This document shows positions 39,485 through 51,455 of a stretch of DNA of 64,000 nt, in pieces. Position 1 is the first letter of the stretch; the number at the start of each line of letters is the position of its first letter. Under the pieces are notes generated by a model, which saw only the letters and a list, made by a program, of their open reading frames with translations, had not been told where the DNA came from and ran no database searches. The stretch is from Sphingobacteriales bacterium (GTDB lineage: Bacteria > Bacteroidota > Bacteroidia > Chitinophagales > Chitinophagaceae), in NCBI GenBank assembly GCA_016708305.1, contig JADJGB010000008.1, positions 992,001 through 1,056,000 on the forward strand. Direction: 5' to 3'. The translations under genes and the position numbers were made by a program.

Positions 39485-42446
39485 ATGAGAAAATTTGCAT
39501 TGCTGTTTGCTATGTTCATGTCAATTTCCGTTATTCTTTTTGCGCAAAGCGGCGTAATAAATGGGAAAATTGTGGATGAACAAGGTAATCCGATCCCATT
39601 TGCATCGATTACAATTGCTAATACTACTACCGGTGTATCTTCGGATGAAAACGGTGAGTTCTCAATTTCAGCAAAGATTAATCAGGTATTGGTTTTTTCT
39701 GCTACCGGTTTTCAGCCAAAAGAACTCCCCGCATCACAAAACATGAAAGTTGCGCTTTTACGTAGTTCGGGTGTTGTTGAGGATGAGGTTGTAGTGATAG
39801 GCTATGGGTCCGGAAGGCGCCTATCAAGTATCGTTGGTACTGTTGATCGTATTTCGGCTACAAAATTTAAAGAAAGACCTGCTGCAAGTATGGTTGACGG
39901 CTTGCAAGGTCAGTTTCCTGGTTTACAGGTATTCACTTCAAGCGGAGAGCCTTCCGAAACATCAAGCTTTAGATTGCATGGTGTTGGTTCTTTGGGCGCC
40001 AGCTCTACTCCTTTGATTATCCTTGATGGAATTCAGATTGGAAGCGGGTCCTTAGTATCATTATCACCTCAGGATATTGAAAGTTACACCTTATTGAAAG
40101 ATGCCTCCTCTACTTCTATTTATGGGGCGAGAGCGGCAAACGGGGTATTGGTTATTACTACAAAGAAAGGTCGCTTTGATATGGCTCCTACAATTACGTT
40201 TGGGGTTCAGTATGGTGTTTCAAATCCCATAGGAGTGAAGGAAAAAATTTATGACAAGATGATGAATGCCGAAGAGTTGCTGGATTGGCAGGTGAAAACT
40301 GGTAATAAGACGCAAGCTCAGGCAGATGCCATTCGTACCACCTATAAAAATGCCAATACCAACTGGTATGATGTGTATTATAGAAAAAATGCGCCCTACA
40401 AACAAGCAAACCTTGCATTGTCTGGAGGCGGTAAAGGCTCTAATTACTATATTTCCGGTACCTATTTTAAAGAAGATGGTGCAGCCTGGAGATCGTGGTT
40501 TGAGCGGTTTACCTTTAGGTCCAATTTCAATACCATCATTACTAAATGGTTAAAATTTGGCGCTACATTCTCAGGCGGTATAGATAAGCGGTCAAGCAAT
40601 CCGTATGGGTCTAATAGCACCAACCGTGGTTTGTCACCATTAAGACAACCCTATTTTTCTCCTGTGGACTCAAACGGAAAACGTTACGATTTCATACCAG
40701 GACTGAGTGCTTATCATCCTCAATATCTGGCAGAAAAAATCCTCAGCAGTGGTTTCAACTATCAATTTAATCCGAATGCATATATTGAGATTACACCAAT
40801 CAAAGGTTTGACATTGAGGTCTCAAGGTGGATATGATGCTAATATTTACCGTAGTTCTGGTGTAACCTTACCATCCTATCTGGGTAGTTTAAATAATGGA
40901 AGTGCATCTGAGAGTTTTGGCCCAGGGCGTGCAAAGAACATTTACACACACAGCAGAATATGGCTTTAATCTGAAAGATGATCACGATTTTTCAATATTG
41001 GCCGGTTATGAGTGGATTGATTATAAGTACAATAATTTCTCAGCCAGTTCAGCAGGTCAAACTGATGACAGAGTCGTTTTGTTAGGTGCAGGGCCTAATA
41101 ATCGAAGCGTTGGTCAGGGAAAAACTGAATATGCGTATGAGTCTGTTTTGGGAAGGGCAACCTATAGTTTTGTTAAAAAATATTATTTTGATGCTTCTAT
41201 TAGGCAGGATGCTTCTTCGCGCTTTGGAGCCAATAATAAGAAGGCAATGTTCTGGTCTGCAGGTTTGATGTGGGCAGCCAAGAAAGAAGCATTTCTACAG
41301 GATGTAAGTTGGTTAGATGATTTGAATATCAGACTCAGCTATGGTACTTCTGGTAATTCTTCTATTGGCGATTATCAAAGCCAGGCATTAGTAGGGTTAA
41401 ATACTTATAATAGTGGTACAGGCTGGGTTCTTTCATCTCCAGGTAACCCTAATCTTACATGGGAAGAACAGAGTAAGGGACTGTTAAACATTTTAGTAGG
41501 GGTATTCAAAAAAGTTCGATTGGATTTTTCAATATACAATCGGGATACTAAAAACCAGTTAATTAGTGTGCCACAACCTTACACTGTGGGCTTTAGCGCC
41601 ATTACCCAAAACGTAGGTTCTTTGAACAATAAAGGGATTGATTTGCGATTGGATGTAGATGTATTGAAAAATAAGATTTCATTCTTTAGCCCTTATGTAA
41701 CGATTGCATATAACAGAAATAAAATTACTGAACTGTTTCAGGGAAGGCAATTCTGGGTAATACCTAACACTTTTGTGGGTTGGGCCGTAGGCAAGCCGGT
41801 AGCGTTTGTGGCGCCATTATGGAAAGGTGTGAATCCTGATAATGGTAAACCCGAATGGTACTTACCTATGGAAGGAGCCGGGTATGAGGTAAAAACTCAA
41901 AAAGACCCTACAAAAGTTTCTAATTCATTTTCTGCTGCCGGATTACAGCAAAATACCGGAATCCAAAGATATGCCCCTTGGAGCGGAGGTTTTGGATGGC
42001 AAAGTGGCTGGAAGGGGCTTTATTTAAATGTTGATTTTTCTTTTGTTCAAGGAAAATATATGCTCAATAATGATAGATACTTCTTTGCAAATCCAAACCA
42101 GTTTGCCGGATTCAATACTTTAAAAGAAGTGACAGACTATTGGCAAAAACCTGGAGATGTTACCAAATATCCTGGTTGGTCATATCAGTTTACTCAATTT
42201 GACAGCAGGACTCTTGAAAATGCATCATTTCTGCGGTTAAAAACCTTAATGTTGGGTTATAATCTACCATCTAAGCTGTTAAATAATACTGGGTTTATCA
42301 AAGGAGCTAGTATTTATGTTACAGGTAGAAACTTGTTAACTTCTACAAAATATACAGGTCCCGATCCAGAGGTGGACTCCAACTTAGGTTTAGGTACCAA
42401 TCCTAATACAAAGAATTACGGATTCGGTATTAATATTCAATTTTAA
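39485..42446 (+). pseudogene. SusC-like TonB-dependent outer-membrane transporter, one frameshift
   Basis: Large barrel protein that imports glycans or other nutrients across the outer membrane. A signal peptide (ends near LFAQSG) leads to a carboxypeptidase-D-like regulatory domain (GKIVDEQGNPIPFASI), then the TonB-box region and plug (VVVIGYG, SSTSIYGARAANGVLVI), then a 22-strand barrel ending FGINIQF. The frame shifts at the AAA run 40933-40935 (one A too many); repair reads GRARTFTHTAEYGF. Repaired length is about 986 residues. The SusD partner starts 20 bases downstream. Confidence 0.92.
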
Positions 42447-42465
42447 TTCGTAAAAGATGTTAATT

Positions 42466-43946
42466 ATGAAATATATAAATAAATTAATTATTCTTGCCTT
42501 GTCTGCTACCTTACTTGTGAGCTGCAGCAAAAAGCTTGAGCTCTTCCCCTACAGCAATATTGCCACCGGTCAGGCTTTCCAAACGATAACAGATGCTGGT
42601 TATTGGAATACAGGGATGTATTCAACATTTAAAGGAAATGTGTACGGCATTTTTATGTTCTCTACAGATGTACAGTCTGATTTGCTGAATGCTTCTTTAG
42701 AATATGGTAACAGAAATGGTGCTCCACATCGTTGGGATTTCAATGATGATGACTACACTATACGCGATACATGGGCAGGGTATTATTCTGCAATGAAAAA
42801 CATTAATATGTTTTTGACAAATGCACCAAAAATTAGTACAGCTTAGCAAGCCGATGCCGATAAACTAAAAAGGTATATTAGTGAAGCGTATTGGTTTAGA
42901 GCCTATTACTATTTGAATCTTTCCTTAAGATGGTCAAAGGCTTATGATCCTGCAACTGTAGCTTCAGACCCTTCTGTACCTATTGTACTTGAGTATGATG
43001 TAGCTGCAAGACCTGCAAGATCAACCGTTAAGCAGGTTTATGATCAAATTCTGGATGATTTAACAAAGGCTAAGGACGGTTTAAGCAGTATTGCAGGTTC
43101 TAAAGGTGCCAATCGACTTTCAATTGATGCTGTTTTAGCTTTGGAAGCAAGAGTGAAATTGTACATGAAAGACTGGCCGGGAGCAAAAGCTGCTGCCGAT
43201 GCAGTAATTAGTAAAAATCTGTATCCATTGGTGAAAACTGCTGCTGATATGAAAAACCTTTGGGTGAATGACAGCAATGAAGAAACGATTTTCAAATTGT
43301 TTGCCAATAACTCAAACGAACAACCCGGCCAGGTTAATAGTATTTATTTGGGGTATATTTCTGCAAGTAAATTGTACCGTCCCGATTTTATTCCAACTCA
43401 ATGGATTGTAGATCTTTTTGATAATGCGGATATAAGAAAGGGCGTTTATTTTAAACAGGATTCATTAGATATAGGGGGTGCCAAGTATAAAAATATCAAT
43501 TTGGTGCATAAATACGAAGGAAACCCTGCCTTGTTTACATCAGCAAATACAAACTATGCCTATCACAAAAGGTGTTAAGATCTGCCGAATTATACTTAAT
43601 TTCAGCCGAAGCTGCTTATAATAGCGGCGGTGATGCCCTCACCCCATTAAATATTGTGCGTACAGCAAGAGGATTGGTGGCATCTAATGCCTCTGGCACA
43701 GCATTATTGCAGGATATTAAAGATGAACGTGCCAGAGAATTGGCCTTTGAAGGATTTAGGTTAGATGATTTGAAGCGCTGGAATGAGCCAATGACCAGAA
43801 AACCCGCACAAAATTTATTAATAATTAATACAGGAGATAGATTTAATACGCTTACCAAATCTACCGGTGACAATAAATTTGTGTGGGGGCTTCCTGCTAA
43901 TGATATGACTATAAATACAAACTTGGTACAAAATCCAGGTTGGTAA
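42466..43946 (+). pseudogene. SusD/RagB-like surface lipoprotein, nonsense and frameshift
   Basis: Surface glycan-binding lipoprotein that caps the SusC transporter. Lipobox LLVSC; helical TPR-like core with YWFRAYYYLNLSLRWSKAYDP; the C-terminal RagB region ends in DERARELAFEGFRLDDLKRW. An in-frame TAG at 42844-42846 stands where Gln (CAG) would be natural, and an A4 run at 43567-43570 (five expected) breaks the frame; repair gives HKKVLRSAELYLIS. Repaired length is about 494 residues. Terminator at 43968. Confidence 0.9.
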
Positions 43947-43967
43947 TTTAGGCTATTTATTTTTGTT

Positions 43968-44000
43968 GAGGCTGTAGATATTTTCTACAGCCTCTTTTTT
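43968..44000 (+). terminator. terminator of the SusC/SusD operon
   Basis: Perfect 11-bp stem GAGGCTGTAGA/TCTACAGCCTC with six-base loop and T6. Confidence 0.92.
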
Positions 44001-44047
44001 GGTATGTCGGGCATGGTATTAAGCTAACAGGATGCGAGTTCCTGTAT

Positions 44048-44724
44048 GTGCCGAGTTGATAGGAAACATTAGCGACTGACAAGGGTGTCGGGGGCGACCC
44101 CGAATCTGAAAGAAGTCATCAGCAAATCTGAAGTTCTGACGAATAGAAATCTGATAGAAGGCTCTTAAGAGAGGGCAACCGAGCCATGGATTGGGAACGC
44201 CCAAAACTCAACCGTAACAAAAAGAGTAAATCAGGCAGAACGCAGAGAAAGTTTAATATCTTATCCCGAGAGGTCTTGCAGTATGCACCAATGTGCAGAT
44301 TGTCCATCGATGAACAATTATATACTACAAGAAGTCAGCAGAGGACATAGTATTTTGTGTTAGGAATAGCACAGAAGAAGGTCTGAATCTTTTAACTTAA
44401 GGAGCAGTTAGTTCAAAATTTGTTTTATGGCGCAACCGCAAGAGATAACTTACCAATTAGACCTGTTCAAAGGGCAGGTGGAGGAGGTTATACGCCCTTT
44501 GCTACGAGTGAAACCGTATGTGGAGCTTGGGCAATAAAGGCGTTGCAAGTAAAAGAAGCAGGCGAACAGGAACGAGCCTTAACGCAGTATTTGATGGGAG
44601 TGATATTGTTTATACAATCTCACATCAAATTACAAGAAGTTAAACAGTTAAAAGAAACCGCCGTGTGCGAGAGCATGCACGGTGGTGTGAGAGGGCGGGG
44701 GAGTAATCCCCCTACCTACTCGAT
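44048..44724 (+). ncRNA. group II intron RNA, reverse transcriptase missing
   Basis: The 3' part holds a domain V-like hairpin (around 44661-44695: ACCGCCGTGTGCGAGAGC then GCACGGTGGTGTGAGAGG), followed by domain VI and an end of the form CCTACCTACTCGAT, typical of bacterial group II introns. The upstream part has a structured domain-I-like region (GTGCCGAGTTGATAGG, GGGTGTCGGGGGCGACCCC). Only about 240 bases separate it from domain V, so there is no room for the roughly 400-codon intron protein. The 5' boundary is approximate. Splicing ability is unknown. Confidence 0.7.
44427..44537 (+). CDS. 36-codon reading frame inside the intron
   Basis: Starts ATG, reads MAQPQEITYQLDLFKGQ and VIRPLLRVKPYVELG, then stops at TAA. 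A +/-1 change near 44531 would extend it through KGVASKRSRRTGTS to about 70 residues. It may be the remnant start of the intron-encoded protein or a small leader peptide. Low support. Confidence 0.25.
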   Translation: MAQPQEITYQLDLFKGQVEEVIRPLLRVKPYVELGQ

Positions 44725-44727
44725 TAT

Positions 44728-44914
44728 CAGGCAACCCTTTATACTAATTCCATATCAAACTCTTCTGAACCACTGAGGGTAGTTGATGGAATGCCTTATG
44801 TAGCAGGTAATCAGGGATATGCTAAGCCTTATAATCCGATGGCTGATATCAACCCCTCTGATATCGAAAATGTGGAAGTACTAAAAGATGGTGCAGCCAC
44901 AACAATTTATGGCT
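44728..44914 (+). pseudogene. SusC plug-domain fragment (3' exon of the intron)
   Basis: About 62 codons of a SusC-like TonB receptor: SSEPLRVVDGMPYVAG and DINPSDIENVEVLKDGAATTIYGS, which is the plug hallmark. It starts at the intron 3' end and is cut off by the transposase fragment. It is not part of the 39485 gene, which has its own plug. The upstream exon is absent, so the locus has been rearranged. Confidence 0.85.
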
Positions 44915-45676
44915 CTTTTAGGAAAACAAACTTATACTCAATTAGCGGAGAAGTATAATTGCTCGAACAAAACCATTCAGCGTAAAATTGACCAATCTTC
45001 CGCACAACAGAATAGAACATTTCCTTCTCGAGTCAATGTGTTAATGGACACTACTTATTTTGGAAAATCTTTCGGAGTAATGGTATTCAAAGACAGTATA
45101 ACAGGTGTAATTTTACTGAAGAAGTATGTGAAACAAGAAACTAATCTTTTGTATTTGGAAGGCATACAAAAGATAGCCCTGCGTGGCATTAAAGTACAAT
45201 CTATTATTTGCGATGGTCGTAGAGGGTTGTTTTCTCTGTTTACTAATGTTCCTATGCAATATTGCCAGTTTCATCAAGTAAAAACGATGGGAACTTATCT
45301 TACCAAAAAGCCTGAAATGCAGGCAAGTAAAGAGTTGTGGGAACTTGCTCTGTTGCTAAGTAAAACAGATAAAGAAAGTTTTGTAGGAAGTTTAGATGAA
45401 TGGCATACTAAATGGGAATGGTTTTTGAGTGAGCGTAAAATTGATGAAGCAGGTAAGAAACGTTATGTGCACAAAAAGCTAAGGAGTGCTTACAGAAGCT
45501 TAAAAACAAACCTGCCTGATTTATTTACTTGGTATGATAATATAGGACTGAATATACCCAATACAACCAATGCTATTGATGGTCATTTCTCCGATCTAAA
45601 GAACAAACTCAGAAATCACAATGGACTTTCCATTGATAGAAAAAAGAAGTTGATTGATGAGTTTTTTAAGGCATAG
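44909..45676 (+). pseudogene. IS256-type (IS1249-like) transposase, N-terminus lost
   Basis: DDE transposase of about 255 residues. It begins with a helix-turn-helix LGKQTYTQLAEKYNCSNKTI and has DTTYFGKSFG (first Asp), ICDGRRGLF (second Asp), MQYCQFHQVKT and the C-terminal TNAIDGHFSDLKNKLRNH. The open frame starts in SusC DNA (ATG at 44888 or 44909), so the authentic N-terminus, probably a zinc-binding segment, has been replaced by the join to the SusC fragment. No terminal inverted repeat is visible on the left. Family named from memory of motifs. Confidence 0.7.
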
Positions 45677-45985
45677 AGTTCTCTAAAAATATCAAAGGAC
45701 TTTGTACGATACAAAGCCCATTGATTGACATTTTTGTCGAACATCTGCATGATCCCTGACAAGTTGCTCTCCGGCAGAGCTTGCTTCCGTTTATGCAGAT
45801 AATACAAAGTTTAAATTAAAAACAATACCGAATATAAATAGTGAAAAATAAACAGACCCATTTTTGTCCATTACGCCCAGATTTTCGATTTCTTTGGCCT
45901 ATTTCTACCTGAGAAGTTAATGCCAACCCGGTTTTGAGAGAACAACAAAATCCGGGATATTAATAATATTTTGTTTAAATCAAAT
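45677..45985. other. gene-free stretch after the truncated transposase
   Basis: Contains an imperfect hairpin (CTTTGTA/TACAAAG near 45700-45718) and a short open end of an unknown protein (about 45770-45850: PAELASVYADNTKFKLK up to a TAA) that may be a remnant of a lost gene. No full gene supported. Confidence 0.4.
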
Positions 45986-46019
45986 AAAAGAGACGAACGC
46001 AGTAACGTTCGCCTCTTTT
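45986..46019 (-). terminator. terminator of the OPT transporter gene
   Basis: Stem GAGACGAACG/CGTTCGCCTC (one mismatch), flanked by AAAA and TTTT, 20 bases downstream of the stop on the minus strand. Confidence 0.85.
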
Positions 46020-46038
46020 ATATTTGGTTTGTATTTAG

Positions 46039-48051
46039 TTAATCATCTTCTTTTGCTTTAAAAGATTCCCATACAAAATAAACCAGCAATAGGATAAATG
46101 CCAACAAGGCCAAAACTTCCAGAATCGTTTCGCCATTTGCAATTTTTGACCAATCTATCAAATTCATAGAATTCTGGTCGCCTGTAAAAAACAGAACTAT
46201 GGCACCAATAACACCAAACAAAGCCGCTCCGGCAATAAAACCAGATGAAATTAATATTCCCCGATTTACTCTGGCTCCATTCAGCTTTTCATTCTTAGTG
46301 CTTTTTGAAAACCAATGGTTCAATAATCCACCCACAATCAAGGGTGTATTCAGTTGAAGCGGGATGAACATACCCAATGCAAAAGCTAATGGTGGCACCT
46401 TCAGCCAGTTTAAAAACACAGAAATAAAAGCGCCAATTGCCAACAGTGTCCAGCTTACGCCACTGCCGGACATCAATGGCTCGATAATGGCCGCCATCGC
46501 ATTTGCCTGTGGCGCTACCATCGGGTTGGGATGCTCCGCAGTTTGTACAAAACCGAAAACACTATTCAAAATAAAAATCACAGCCCCAACTGTTGCTGCC
46601 GAAATCAGGGTTCCCAGAAATTTAAATTTTTCCTGCTTTTCGGGAGTAGTGCCCAGCCAGTAACCTACCTTGAGGTCGGTAACAAAGCCTCCTGCCATTG
46701 AAAGGGCGGTACAAACGATACCACCAATAATCAGCGCGCTCACCATTCCCTGCCAGCCCTTAAGCCCCACACTCACCAAAATAACGGATGAAAGAATAAG
46801 TGTCATCAGCGTCATACCTGATATGGGGTTGGTGCCCACAATAGCAATTGCATTGGCAGCCACCGTTGTAAACAGAAATGAAATGATAAGGATGGTAAGC
46901 AACGCCACAATTGCCTGAACCAGTGTAATTTTTACACCTAATAATAAAAAGATAAAAATAGCAATCAGGGTGAGGCCGATTAAAAGCATCACAAAGCTCA
47001 TTTTCAGGTCTTTTGAGTTCTTTCACTGCCACTTCGCCCGATGCTTTAGTGCCTACTCCGGCAGCCAGTTTAAATGCTCCTGCAATTACTCCTGAGGATT
47101 TAATGGCTCAATAATACCTGCCATAGCAATAGCGCCAATACCGATGGGGCGCACATAATCTTTAAATATAGCCTCCGGAGACATTGCGGCAAAAATGTTG
47201 GTACCACCCTGCGCAGCCATCAAATTTCCTATTTCGTTTACCAAAGGAATAAAAACGAACCATGACAACAATGAACCTAATGTAATAATGAGCGAATACC
47301 TCAGGCCCACCAAAAAGCCAAAACTGAAGATTAGTGAACTCACATTGAGTTTGAAAACAAGCTTCATTTTATCGGCCAATGCAGCGCCTGCCGGTATCAT
47401 ACGGGAAGTAAATTCCTCGCCCCAAAGTTTGAGATAGGTAAATGCAAAATCAAACAGACCGCCTATCAACCCCGTGATTACCAATAATTTAGCTTGAGAA
47501 CCGCCCTTCTCGCCGGTCATCAGTATTTCGGTAGTAGCAGTAGCCTCCGGAAAAGGGAGTTTGCCGTGCATGTCCTTTACAAAATACTTTCTGAAAGGAA
47601 TTAGAAACAATATGCCCAGAAAAGCGCCCAATAGCGATGAAAAGAAGATTTGCCAGAAACTTACTTCTATCTCAGGATACTTGTGCTGAAGAATATATAA
47701 ACCCGGAATGGTAAAAATGGCTCCTGCAACCACCACGCCGGAGGCAGCGCCTATTGACTGAATGATGATGTTTTGCCCCAGTGCATTTTTCTTTCTTAGT
47801 ACAGCAGAAGCGCCGACTGCAATAATTGAAATAGGGATGGCTGCTTCGAATACCTGACCGATTTTTAGTCCCGAATAGGCTGCAGCGCCCGAAAAAATTA
47901 CCGCCATCAGCAGGCCCATGCCTACCGACCAGGGAGTAACCTCCGGAAAGGTTTTGCCGGCCGGCATTACCGGCTGATATATCTCGCCCGGCTTCAGTTC
48001 CTTATAAGCATTATCCGGTAATCCCGGAACTTGTTTGATTTCGTCTGACAT
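46039..48051 (-). pseudogene. OPT-family oligopeptide transporter, two frameshifts
   Basis: Inner-membrane oligopeptide transporter with many hydrophobic helices. The N-terminal part begins FPEVTPWSVGMGLLMAVIF and includes ASGVVVAGAIFTIPGLYIL and FPEATATTEILMTGEKG, a block typical of bacterial OPT proteins. Two repairs are needed: T3 at 47099-47101 (four expected) giving IIEPLKSSGVIAGAFKL, and T4 at 47011-47014 (three expected) giving ELKDLKMSFVMLLIG. Repaired length is about 670 residues. It lies upstream of no partner but beside PepD, MFS and POT genes, consistent with peptide uptake. Confidence 0.88.
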
Positions 48052-48268
48052 AAAAGTGATTTATGATTTATGAATTATGATTGCAGATTGCAGATAACAG
48101 ATTGAGGATTGCATTTCTTCTTCTTAATTTTACATCCAATCTTGTTTGTCTGATTACTTCTGCCTACTGAATAACCTTCTTTCTGACGTTTATATTTTTA
48201 AATTCCCACTCAATTTTCAACCCATCGAAAAGCTAAATATCTAACATCTAAAGTCTAACGTCTAAACT

Positions 48269-49731
48269 CTACCTCTCCGGCACATTCTTTAATGTTTCTA
48301 CCAAATAATTCCAAAACTCATTTACCGACTCGATATTCACTCTTTCGTCGGGCGAATGAGGAGAGCGGATGGTAGGCCCAAAGGAAATCATATCCCAGCG
48401 GGGATACACCCTGCCCAATAATCCACATTCAAGTCCGGCATGCACAGCCTGCAATTTAGGTTCAGAGCCATACAGGTTTTTAAAAACAGCTTGCATGACT
48501 TCCAGAATTTCGGAATGAATATTAGGCTTCCAGCCGGGATAATCGCCACTGTGCTCAATTTTAGCGCCGGCAAGTTCAAAAGCAGCTGCCACTGATTTCA
48601 TCACATCTTCTTTTTGCGATTCTACCGAGCTGCGTTGCAGGGTTTCAACATAAATTTGTTTATCACCTGTTTTTATAATTGCCAGATTATTGGAGGTTTC
48701 TACCAATCCCTGCATATCGGCGCTCATGCCATACACGCCATTAGGACAGGCAAACACAGCATTGATAAATTTGCTTTGAGTGGTCAAATCCATAACATGA
48801 GCAGGTAATTTTGTTTCTTCAGCATTGATTACAACATTTGCATCTGTGGATGCTAATTCGTTTTTTATCATTTTCAGATAATCATTGACATACTTCTGAA
48901 ATGATTCCTTGTTTTCAGCCGGCACTGCTACTGTTGCAAAAGATTCTCTTGGTATAGCGTTGCGCAGCGAGCCGCCGTTTACTGAGGCTATTCTTACACC
49001 GTAATCTTTAATGCCTCCAGCCAGTAAGCGATTCATCACCTTGTTGGCATTGCCTCTTCCCAAATGAATATCGAGACCGGAGTGGCCTCCCAGCAAACCT
49101 TTTACTGCAAGGTTGTAACCCTGCATATTTTCTCCGGTTGCTTCTTCGGTATAAGGAAGTGTGGCAATGGTATTGACCCCGCCTGCACAACCGATAAAGA
49201 TTTCTCCATGATCTTCTGAATCTAAGTTGATGAGTATATCGCCCTTCAACAAGCCGGGTTCCAGCTCAAAGGCTCCTGTCATACCGGTTTCTGCATCGTA
49301 GGTAATCAGACATTCCAAAGGTCCGTGAACTAAGTCATTGGAAGCCAATACAGCCAGAGAAGCAGAAAGGCCGATGGGATTGTCGGCGCCGAGGTGGTGC
49401 CGGTGGCTTTTACCCATCCGTTTTCTATCCGGGGTTTAATGGCATCGGTCATAAAGTCATGCGCAGTATCACTGTTTTTTTGAGGCACCATATCCATGTG
49501 GCTTTGCAACACCACTCCCTTACGGCTTTCCATACCTGTGGTGGCTGATTTACGCAGGATGATATTTCCGGTTCGGTCGGTAACAGCCTCAATATTATTT
49601 TCTTTGGCAAAATATAAAATCCATGCTCTTATTCTTTCTTCATGTTTTGATGGGCGGGGTACGCCGCAAATACCTTCAAAAATGCTCCAAACCTGCTGAG
49701 GTTGCAGCGCAGATAATACATTAGATGACAT
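48269..49731 (-). pseudogene. pepD: aminoacyl-histidine dipeptidase PepD, one frameshift
   Basis: Cytoplasmic zinc dipeptidase of family M20C that splits X-His dipeptides (carnosinase-like). Ligand motifs are QSHMDMVPQ, LGADNPIGLS and SEDHGEIFIGC, and further conserved parts are GHSGLDIHLGRGNA and HAGLECGLL. The frame breaks at GG 49393-49394 (minus-strand CC, three expected); repair gives ATGTTLGADNPIG with the metal ligand Asp intact. Repaired length is about 488 residues, the usual size. Divergent from the MFS gene. Confidence 0.9.
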
Positions 49732-49931
49732 AATTAAAATTTATAGCAATTAAAAAAAAATTATTGGTACGGTATGAAAATGTTTTTGGCAATCAAATAC
49801 AATTTTGATACTGCAATTTAGTGAATAATGAAAACATAATATTGTTTAATGTGGGAGATTTAACTCTTTTCTTTTCGCACGTTTTCCATCTTTTTTAATA
49901 AATTAGCCGATTAATGTCATAATTTCATTCA

Positions 49932-51296
49932 ATGAGTAAAACAACAACTTCTATTCGCGACTCCAAAACTGCAAGGTGGCTGGTTTTGGCGCTGGTGTCG
50001 TTCACCATGATGTGCATGTACTACCTTACCGATGCAATGGCTCCTTTGCAGGAAAGGCTTCAAAGCAATTTAGGCTGGTCGGCCACCGATTATGGGTTTT
50101 TCACAAGCGGCTATGGTTGGTTCAATGTTTTTTTGCTGATGTTGATTTTTGGCGGCATGCTGCTCGATAAAATGGGTATTCGTTTTACAGGAGTCTTAGC
50201 CATTCTTATTATGCTATCCGGGGCATTTTTAAAATATTATGCTATCTCCGGCCATTTTCAAGGTCATGGGGTACTGGGTTTGTTTCAAAGCAAAAGTACT
50301 TCGGCCATCATGGCGGGTATTGGTTTTGCCATTTTTGGTGTGGGCTGCGAGATTTTTGGAATCACTGCCAATAAAGCAGTAGTGCGCTGGTTTAGGGGAA
50401 AGGAAATGGCGCTGGCTATTGGGCTTAATACCTCTACCGGAAGAATTGGTACAGCCTTGGCCATGTTTACACCTATACCTTTGGTAAAAATGACCGGTAG
50501 TCTAAGCGCTCCCATAGTGTTATCAATGCTTTTATTGTGTATTGGTTTGCTGGTATTTGTTTTATTCACTGTCATGGATAAAAAATTAGACAAGGCAGAT
50601 GCAGCTGCAAACCAGTCGTCGGATGAAGAGTTTAAATTTTCGGATATTGTAGCCGTAGCAAAGAATAAAGCCTTCTGGCTCATTACTATATTGTGCGTAT
50701 TGTTTTACTCAGCCGTTTTTCCATTTATAAAATATGCAGTAAACCTGATGCAGCAAAAATTTCAGATTTCTGACGAATTTGCAGGTTATATCCCTGCCAT
50801 TTTACCTTTTGCAGCATTATTTCTCACTCCTTATTTTGGTAATCTTTATGACAAAAAAGGTAGGGGGGCTACTATTATGCTGATTGGGTCTGTAATGTTG
50901 CTGGTTGTGCATTTACTGTTTTCTGTGCCATCTTTAAACAGTTTTCCGATTGCAATTGCCTTAGTTATATTTTTGGGTGTGGCTTTTGCCCTGGTGCCTT
51001 CGTCTATGTGGCCATCCATAGCCAAAATTATTCCTCATAAACAATTAGGCACCGCCTATTCTATTACTTTTTGGGTACAAAACTGGGGATTGATGGGCGT
51101 GCCCCTGCTGATTGGTTATGTACTGGACAAATACTGTGTTACCGGCACTGTTACTAAAATGATTGATGGCAAATCACTGGAAGTTACTCAATATAATTAT
51201 ACAATTCCAATGCTGATTTTTGCCTGTTTCGGATTGCTCGCCATATTATTTGCCTATTTGTTGAAAATTGAAGACAGGAAAAGGGTTATGGATTAG
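49932..51296 (+). CDS. MFS transporter
   Basis: Twelve-helix major facilitator (454 residues). The N-terminal half has DKMGIRFTG after helix 2 (MFS motif A-like) and the matching loop in the second half is NLYDKKGRGA. Its long loop with Lys- and Asp-rich sequence between helices 6 and 7 (MDKKLDKADAAANQSSDEE) is usual for the family. Substrate unknown. Next gene on the same strand is a POT peptide transporter, 159 bases away, so peptide or amino-acid transport is possible. Confidence 0.88.
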   Translation: MSKTTTSIRDSKTARWLVLALVSFTMMCMYYLTDAMAPLQERLQSNLGWSATDYGFFTSGYGWFNVFLLMLIFGGMLLDKMGIRFTGVLAILIMLSGAFLKYYAISGHFQGHGVLGLFQSKSTSAIMAGIGFAIFGVGCEIFGITANKAVVRWFRGKEMALAIGLNTSTGRIGTALAMFTPIPLVKMTGSLSAPIVLSMLLLCIGLLVFVLFTVMDKKLDKADAAANQSSDEEFKFSDIVAVAKNKAFWLITILCVLFYSAVFPFIKYAVNLMQQKFQISDEFAGYIPAILPFAALFLTPYFGNLYDKKGRGATIMLIGSVMLLVVHLLFSVPSLNSFPIAIALVIFLGVAFALVPSSMWPSIAKIIPHKQLGTAYSITFWVQNWGLMGVPLLIGYVLDKYCVTGTVTKMIDGKSLEVTQYNYTIPMLIFACFGLLAILFAYLLKIEDRKRVMD

Positions 51297-51455
51297 AAAG
51301 ACCAAATATCGAAAACTGAGATATTTTTTTATGTATATCAAAATAAAAAAGAATATTGACTTAAACTGTTGAGTTTATTGGTTTTTCATTAGTTTTGACA
51401 GCCTTGTCATTTTTTTTGAAAACTGACTGAATTTTTTATATTAAAATAAATATGT

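Noticed and set aside
44420..44776. A 118-residue protein across the intron
   Set aside because: It runs through domain V and into the SusC exon in the wrong frame; it has no family features.
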